Below are positions 57,869 through 64,000 of a DNA stretch of 64,000 nucleotides, piece after piece. This stretch comes from Acarospora socialis (lineage: Eukaryota > Ascomycota > Lecanoromycetes > Acarosporales > Acarosporaceae). Where the stretch lies: positions 1,674,001 through 1,738,000 of the forward strand of contig JAMYGW020000001.1 of the NCBI GenBank assembly GCA_025617375.2, in the 5' to 3' direction. Position 1 is the first letter of the stretch, and each line of letters opens with the position of its first letter. The notes under the pieces were generated by a model. It saw nothing but the letters and a program-made list of their open reading frames with translations. It did no database searches and was not told the DNA's origin. The translations under genes were made by a program, and so were the position numbers.

Positions 57869-60448
57869 ATGGCCTCAAATCCCGACCACATGTCAGAAGA
57901 CACTACCAGCTCGCTCGGCGATAGCACATATGAAATTCTGAGTGAATCAACGTTCTTTACTTCGGAGGATGAAGACCATGAAGATAATACGGATTGGGTA
58001 GCCTCGAATGAGCACGATCCCACAGACGATCTGGCAAGCTTAGCAGACACAGATGACAGCAAGCAGGCCCAGGAAGCAGATTGTTCCGGCAGACAAGTAC
58101 TGTGTGGAGGATCCTCTGCTCCCGGAGACGTTGATTGTGAGACGAAGGACGGTGGGGGAGAAAGCAGCACCATAACCACCAAGGACCATAACCATCTGTC
58201 AGTCCAGTCGATCGAATTCGAGGAAGCCCAGCCTTGCCGTAATGCCGAACGAGTTGACGCCATACATACCGTGTACAAGTTCAGCCATGAGGAGGCGTTC
58301 AAGATTGGTGCTAATGCATGCTTCAGCGGCGAGTCCGTTCAGTTCGTCGCAACGATTCGACAGGCTATGACTAGGCAGGGTCTGGTTCTAGACAGGCCTT
58401 TCAGGATTGTTTATATTGGGGATTATTCGGCGCAGAATGCGATTGTAGAGAAGGTGGGAGCGGCACTCGCGGTACCATCATCTTGGGGACCCGCTTCCCA
58501 CGTTGCTCACAGGAGATCGTCGCGTTTCAACATCATCCCGGTTTCTTCGTTCGGCGATGACACATCCCCCGAGGTCGAACTTATCGACTCTTCTGGCTTG
58601 GAAATTGTGGTTGATCGCTGTACCTTTGCAGAATTGACCGAGGGTAGTGGCAGTTACAGCAACATCACTCTGACACTGAACGAGAGCACCAAATGTCAAT
58701 CGACGCGCGACGCTCGTGGCTTCAAAGTAGAGTCCGACAATCACTGGGAGTTACCAGATATTGCCATAATCTATCGGTCGAATGCTGATGATGCACGGGC
58801 GCGTCGGACCCGCACACTTGCCCATCTATTCATGAGAAAGCACAACGTGCCGTCCATTGTCATCTCGGAGGAGCCACTCTGGGACAACCCCGACATACCG
58901 GCGATGTTACCCTCCAAGGCTCCACACTTTTGCCTCGAGTCGCGTGGCGTCAATGTGTCCGACAATCGTGTGTTGAGGAGACTACCTATAGATTTGGCGT
59001 CGTTCAAGAACATCGATTCTGGTCAGATGAACAGGAATCTAGCGTGTCTCACCGGCCTCTACACCAGCAAAGACTACCTCCAATCTATGGAACGAGAGCA
59101 TCGAACTCCAGGGGTTGTCACTATGAGCCCATCTGAAGACCTAGGAAAAGCAACATACGCCTCTTGGTTGGCACAGGGCATTAGCCGCCTCAGGGGATTT
59201 ACTCGGCCAGACATTCGGGCAATTGTTCTGATAGGAGCGCTTTTCATCTCCACAATAGCGTACACCTTCACCCCGATGTGGTACCTCAAACCTGCACAAT
59301 CACCGTCTTCGCAACAGACAGTGCCCGTTCCAGTCATGACAGGGGTATCTCATATGTCCTCTACATCCCCAAGCACTTCCACCGCTCTTGCACTCGCGCC
59401 TTCCAACTTGGCGATCTCTTCTCCTGTCGTTTGGGAGTCTAGAAACTCTAATCTCAAAACAGTGTCCGTTCGGGATACGAACATGGACCTTGCTAGCTTA
59501 CGTCTTGATCCATCCGTAGTGTCTCTGAACGAGTCCAATCGGTTCAAGGTTCAAGTTGTTGGAGAGTGCCATATTGTTCTGAGACCTCCTCAATCTTTCA
59601 CGCCCAGAAAGAATAGGCCAAAAATATCGGTGAAGGTCACACGGAACGAGGTCATACTCGAGCACGAGCTCTCAAAACTCTTCGAGAATGTTTATGCCGT
59701 CAAATTAAACCGCGACGACGCCTACGGTCCCATGAACGTGTCCGTCTGGACCAAGTCGAAGCCAACTTTCAATCAGACCTTTGTGGTCGACTTTGGTACG
59801 CCATGGCTCAAAACTCATGGATGGAAGAAGGTAGTAGAGGTGATGTCAGCACAGGTTCAGAATGAGTACAACACGAGGCTCTGTAAGTTGAGGGGGATGT
59901 TCGCCCGTAGGGGTGACAGCATGCTGGGCATCACAAGGCGCGCAACCTCCAAGACCGCTGCCGTTCCGGGCGAAGCGACGACAATGAAAAAGACGTATCC
60001 ACAACGTATATCTATGACCAAGGAAAGAGTTTTGCTCCGCATCAAAGTCCTCTCGAGTCTGGTATCGAGACAAGCCACTGGCCATTCGAAGCAACTCGTC
60101 AAGGAAAGCGTGAGGCTTTCAAAGAAGTCTCTGTTGCTAAGCCAGCGCATTAGGGGGGATCTTGGTAGCCAGACGAGAGACATATCAGCTCTCGGAGCTC
60201 GCTACCTAACGACATTATGCAACGCGGCCACAGGCGTCGACCCAGCGAAACTCTGGGTCGAACTCTCCAAGCTCCCTCCCGTACATCTCAAACAATCCTT
60301 GCGGCCAGTTCAGAAAACTGCTCTCCAGATATGGAAGAAGCTTTCGGGTGCGAGAGCAAAGAGAGCTGAGAGAGCAGAGAAGTCACCGTCGTCAGACTCG
60401 CCTCCGAAGGCGAGGAAGTCGCGGTTCCGCACCAAGCGCAATAGATGA
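57869..60448 (+). CDS. Conserved single-pass membrane protein of unknown function
   Basis: An intronless gene of 859 residues from the chosen ATG (MASNPDHMSEDTTSSLGDS); an alternative ATG at 57770 adds 33. The N terminus is strongly acidic and Ser-rich (SEDEDHEDNTDWVASNEHD). Residues ~150-380 look globular (RPFRIVYIGDYSAQNAIVEK, LPDIAIIYRSNADDARARRT-like, NVPSIVISEEPLWDNPDIP), with alternating beta/alpha character. One clear TM lies at ~450-470 (AIVLIGALFISTIAYTFTP). A Ser/Thr/Pro linker follows, then a probable beta-sandwich (RFKVQVVGECHIVLRPPQSF ... PMNVSVWTKSKPTFNQTFVV) and a very basic C terminus. The acidic start resembles uncharacterised proteins conserved across Pezizomycotina (memory). 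Function is not known; a membrane tether with a basic, nucleic-acid- or lipid-binding end is one possibility. Confidence 0.85.
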   Translation: MASNPDHMSEDTTSSLGDSTYEILSESTFFTSEDEDHEDNTDWVASNEHDPTDDLASLADTDDSKQAQEADCSGRQVLCGGSSAPGDVDCETKDGGGESSTITTKDHNHLSVQSIEFEEAQPCRNAERVDAIHTVYKFSHEEAFKIGANACFSGESVQFVATIRQAMTRQGLVLDRPFRIVYIGDYSAQNAIVEKVGAALAVPSSWGPASHVAHRRSSRFNIIPVSSFGDDTSPEVELIDSSGLEIVVDRCTFAELTEGSGSYSNITLTLNESTKCQSTRDARGFKVESDNHWELPDIAIIYRSNADDARARRTRTLAHLFMRKHNVPSIVISEEPLWDNPDIPAMLPSKAPHFCLESRGVNVSDNRVLRRLPIDLASFKNIDSGQMNRNLACLTGLYTSKDYLQSMEREHRTPGVVTMSPSEDLGKATYASWLAQGISRLRGFTRPDIRAIVLIGALFISTIAYTFTPMWYLKPAQSPSSQQTVPVPVMTGVSHMSSTSPSTSTALALAPSNLAISSPVVWESRNSNLKTVSVRDTNMDLASLRLDPSVVSLNESNRFKVQVVGECHIVLRPPQSFTPRKNRPKISVKVTRNEVILEHELSKLFENVYAVKLNRDDAYGPMNVSVWTKSKPTFNQTFVVDFGTPWLKTHGWKKVVEVMSAQVQNEYNTRLCKLRGMFARRGDSMLGITRRATSKTAAVPGEATTMKKTYPQRISMTKERVLLRIKVLSSLVSRQATGHSKQLVKESVRLSKKSLLLSQRIRGDLGSQTRDISALGARYLTTLCNAATGVDPAKLWVELSKLPPVHLKQSLRPVQKTALQIWKKLSGARAKRAERAEKSPSSDSPPKARKSRFRTKRNR

Positions 60449-61364
60449 TGTGACGTACTAGATCTAAACGCGGAGTAAACGGGGTGTGATTTCAGCGGAG
60501 TGTCTCTTGTCTTACGACTGGTTGGGGTATCTCCTTCGGTGATTTGGGGCTAGGCGAGCTTGTGACCAGGGGGGAAATATGTCGAGGGAACATGGTGACA
60601 CGGAGCCGGTCGTTTCCGAAGGGCTAATACGCCATATTTCATGTTGTTAATCGTTTCGCTAGCTACCTTAGATGCGAGAATCTGAATCGACATCTTCCAT
60701 ACCAATACCTTCTCAATCGGTCAACCTCGTGTTCAGTACATACGGGCAGCAGAGCCAGGTTTCTCCTTACTCAAATTCTTCAGCACCTTCCTATTTCCCC
60801 GTTCTCGATACTTAACCCATACTGTCCACTCACTGTTCATTTGTTCATTAAGATCGTTGTTTCCCCCAAACAGTATAACACTCAAGTCCATCACGTAGAT
60901 CTTACCGAGCCCTTGACCAGATCAACCTTCAACAGCCATTAAGTAAGTACTAAACCACCCCAACCTCCACCGTAACACGCACGTAGATATACTCACAGCC
61001 TCTCCTCGGCGCGAACATGCCGTACTACGCATATCCTGCTCCTCCCCTCACAATGGCCTGCGCCTCGTTCCAGGTGATGGGAAGGGAACTCCCTCTCATT
61101 CCTCGGTGCGCTGCGGAAGTATGTGTGCGAGTGACTTCGGGGCCATCATGGCGTGAAAGGGCTGAACCTTGAGGGAATACTGGGAGGTTGATGGTTGTTG
61201 TGGTTATAGGGCGGACTGGACGATGGGGTGGGGGATTAGGGGGATGGAGAGGAGGGTAGGGGAGGGAAGGAAGGAAAGGGATTAGTACGATGTAGATAGA
61301 GAGGAGGACAGGGGAATGTGGGAAGAGAGGCGATCGGAGTGGGTCGATGTTGTTGGGATGGAAT

Positions 61365-61382
61365 GGGAGGGGAGGGGAGGGG
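61365..61382 (+). other. Potential G-quadruplex motif
   Basis: Four G-runs of three or more separated by single A bases (GGGAGGGGAGGGGAGGGG), set in a ~200-bp polypurine tract. Confidence 0.7.
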
Positions 61383-62569
61383 ATGAGGATGGAAGGTAGG
61401 GGGAGGATGTAATTTCGCTGGACATGCGAGGACGAGGAATCACTCATACCGAGTTCGTGCGGAGATCTTTGCGTAAGCAAGTGACTGACTGCACTTTGAC
61501 GACCACTCCGAAGTCTGGATATCCCCGGCGAGGGTGTTATTGATTTCGGATGCAAGAATGACAAGCAGCCACGGATTGAATGAGTACTTTGACCTCTCCT
61601 CTAATTTCGTCTCCGCGTCATAAGCCACCGAGCAGAGGAATCCACGCAAATGAAATCGCCCGTGAGATCAGATGTTCCCATATGCTGTGAGGAGCGCTGC
61701 CGTCTTTTGTCTCGTCGCCAGGTTTATCTTCAACCGTGGTATATAGATGAAAGATCATACAACAGTTCCATCCCGCAGATGCGATTTCCAAGTAAATGAT
61801 TGGAAGTAACAGAGCAAGCAGGGTCTGGCAAGAGCGAGTTCTGGTGTTTCGCGTTGGTAGTCTGTCAACAAGGTCTATGCCATGTGACTGCTTAGAGCAT
61901 AGGGCATCAGATCCCTTGCCGCGCTTGGTGCAACGGCAACACGGTCCTCTAAACCGCTTCCCGTTATACTGCGGAATAAGGTCATTCGATGACCGCCATC
62001 GGCAGGCAGAGTAGCGGAATACCTGTTCCCAGATAACTAGCCAATGAAGATGCGCAATCCGGTTGACAGCGAAGGGTTATACCGTCGATGTGACCATAGC
62101 TGATGAAGCCATAACTGCCAACACATGAAGTGTTTACCGAGAAGGGCATCTGAACAAGAACAAGAAGACAACGCCAAAGCTGCCACATTACGGCCGTAGA
62201 CCTGGCTTGTATCCAATAAGGGCTTGTGGTGTGAGAGATGCTGATGGTCACCAGGATACCGCTAGTAGTGAAATATCACACGAAATACCGCACCAGAAGC
62301 CATGATCCTCCAGAATATCTCCGTAACCATGGTTCCGGCAACAAAGAACGGGGGAAGGCGAAGAATACACTCCGCCCTCAAAGCGAATGGTTTTGCACTG
62401 CCTGAAAGCAAAGAAGGATAGATATATGGTATTGAACCTACATCTAATGCAACGCGTCGGGCAAGAGAGAAGATACACTGCGTCAGACTCAGGACTAGGC
62501 TCAAGGAAGGACTAAGCGAGATCTGTAGAGTAGTTAGTTCGGATTCGCGGGGCAGCGAAGAGAATCTAG

Positions 62570-62770
62570 AGACCCTCAGCGCGAACAAGGAGTCCTGATT
62601 TGAGCGACGCCAAACGTATCGAGAGCATCACCAAAGACATTGGCAATGACGACAGTCCCACAGGCTCCGGCGAAGAGGACGACGGCCAAAACCTATACGG
62701 CAACGAAGCCAAATTGCTAGGAATCAACAAGGTAGACTTCTCTCGTCTCGCAACGGAGAGTCAGATATAG
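62570..62770 (+). other. Orphan coding-like open stretch, possible exon or gene remnant
   Basis: An open frame without ATG reads SPDLSDAKRIESITKDIG, then acidic residues (SGEEDDGQNLYGNEAKLLGI), and reaches AACAAG|GTAGAC, a possible donor at 62732. The composition looks like protein, but no family is recognised and no neighbouring exon was found. Confidence 0.3.
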
Positions 62771-63703
62771 AACCATTCGTCAACCGGGAGAGCCCTTAGG
62801 ACAAAGTAGGCCTTAGGACAGAGTGTGACTGACGATGAATCCTTGAACAGCCATGGGGATGCGGTCATGATAGACTGACTTTTCAATACGAACCACCGTG
62901 ACATAGTCATTGCAAGCAGCTCCAAGCCAAATACCACTAAACAGCATAAGATAACAATGAAACAGAGGTGCTTTAGCCTTCTCCTACATCTGCCTGCCAC
63001 ACCTTTCGACGGTATCTGCAGGTGGATACGGAAGAAATGATGGTTTCGTAGCGGCGTGCTTAAAGGCAGTGAATAATGTAAATGGATGATGGCGACCCAA
63101 CTTGACCGTCACAGGGACAGCCATGAACAGGTTCGTATCGCTGCTGGTGTTCTGTCTTCTGTGGCTGGTGTGCTCAATAGCAATGGTAAAGTTAAAGCAC
63201 TATGTCCTTCCTAAGTGCAACAGGATACAAACGATGACCTGAAAACGTTTGCAATTACAGTCCTCTCCTTGAAGTATCGAATGTCATGGAACAAGGAAAG
63301 CCAGCTTGTCGCCCGATCGAGGTTAAGGGGCTATGTATCACGTGCTTTAGTGCGAGGATACAAGAGGGGAGCCGGCATACACATGTGTACGGATATTCTT
63401 GCTGAGAATGATCGGTGCTTCGTATTCCGACATCGATTCGTCCCCGACGGATGGATAAAGAAGTCAAAGACCTCACAGGTACGGGACAACTATTGGACGT
63501 GCTCCCAAAGCCTTAACCAAGCTCTAATACAAGCCCCTTTTCCCCTTGAACCATAACATGCTCCCATAATTTCCCGCAGTTCGAAAGAGCCCAGCGGTCC
63601 AAAGACAGAACAACCACCCCCAGTAACCCAGATCAAAGATGTTGATGCCAATAGATACCCGACCAACCACCACGCCCCTGCACACCAAGACCCTCAATCA
63701 AGT

Positions 63704-64000
63704 TCAAGTACCGGTACTCCTCCCTGCCTCATCCTCGGCTGCAGCCTCAGCCAGACTCGCCACGACTCTTCGGCCTGAAGCCCTCCCCGCGCTGCCGTCG
63801 AAGACGAAGGGCCCGGCATCGTTCCTCGGCGTCATCGGACCTTCCGGCCCTGGCGGTTCGCCGGGTGTAGGCGTTGCAACGCGCAGTGTGTTTGAGGGCT
63901 CGCTCTGTCGGGTGTTGTCGCCTTCATGCGATATGCTGGGGCTACTGGGACCTCGTGGTGAAGGCGGTGTTCGGTCAGTGGGTCTTGTGGCTTTGATGCC
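63704..64000 (-). CDS. C-terminal fragment of a gene leaving the window
   Basis: 98 codons in one frame run from the window edge to a TGA at 63704. The product is Pro/Ser-rich and disordered (RTPPSPRGPSSPSISHEGDN, TPTPGEPPGPEGP), then MTPRNDAGPFVFDGSAGR and an Ala/Glu-rich helix (ASLAEAAAEDEAGR). The TPRNDAGPFVFDGSAGR block looks conserved, which favours the minus strand. The plus strand is also open from 63641 to the edge, so the choice is not certain. No function is assigned. Confidence 0.5.
   Translation of the reverse strand, partial: GIKATRPTDRTPPSPRGPSSPSISHEGDNTRQSEPSNTLRVATPTPGEPPGPEGPMTPRNDAGPFVFDGSAGRASGRRVVASLAEAAAEDEAGRSTGT

Larger units (their letters stand above)
60449..63703. 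other. 3.2-kb gene-poor interval
   Basis: No complete gene could be supported. It contains a purine-rich, G-rich tract at 61190-61410 and one coding-like open stretch at 62570-62770, listed separately. A short frame at 61018-61075 (MPYYAYPAPPLTMACASFQ) ending at a GTGATG donor-like site could be a first exon, but no partner exon was found. Confidence 0.45.

Overview
The window is nuclear DNA of a filamentous ascomycete (Pezizomycotina). The genes carry many short GT-AG introns, mostly 42-160 bp, with CTAAC/CTAAT-like branch points. The gene set includes an MYND-finger protein of the samB type, a phosducin-like protein, a homeobox factor, a SUR7/PalI-type membrane protein and a non-reducing polyketide synthase. 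I cannot name the genus. I rebuilt coding regions by joining exons by eye; where exon coordinates are given, the lengths sum to a multiple of three and conserved motifs read through the junctions. No tRNA, rRNA, CRISPR array, virus-like element or transposase gene was recognised.

Layout. (a) 1-13 kb is an accessory-looking part: the 3' end of a TE-less non-reducing PKS, a Zn2Cys6 regulator cut off next to a repeat relic, a SUR7-like four-TM protein, a purine-nucleoside-phosphorylase-like protein with a strange cysteine tail, a CorA-like channel gene, and long gene-poor gaps. (b) 13-18 kb holds an MKT1-type post-transcriptional regulator and a seven-exon 2-oxoglutarate/Fe(II) oxygenase. (c) 18-28 kb is a developmental and signalling block: samB, then the G-protein beta subunit, then its presumed chaperone, the phosducin-like protein. 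(d) 29-38 kb is housekeeping: Taf14 (YEATS), RanBP1/Yrb1 and a 1700-residue Dnf3-type lipid flippase. (e) 38.3-38.9 kb is a MITE-like element with about 100-bp terminal inverted repeats. (f) 39.5-57 kb is dense: homeobox factor, Gep4 phosphatase, SmD3, Irc6, Phs1 dehydratase, a SUMO-targeted ubiquitin ligase-like RING protein, Prp19, a DUF4604 protein and a GT15 mannosyltransferase. (g) 57.8-64 kb has one large conserved membrane-anchored protein of unknown function, a 3.2-kb gap with a G-rich purine tract, and the C-terminal end of a gene that leaves the window.

Functional links visible from order: G-beta beside its folding partner phosducin; gep4 and SmD3 sharing a 262-bp divergent promoter; and the PNP-like and CorA-like genes lying in the same gene-poor accessory stretch. 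The most unusual single feature is the PNP-like protein at 8.1-9.9 kb, whose tail consists of a 14-residue repeat array, a Gly/Ala-rich hydrophobic segment and eight perfect CCDG repeats.
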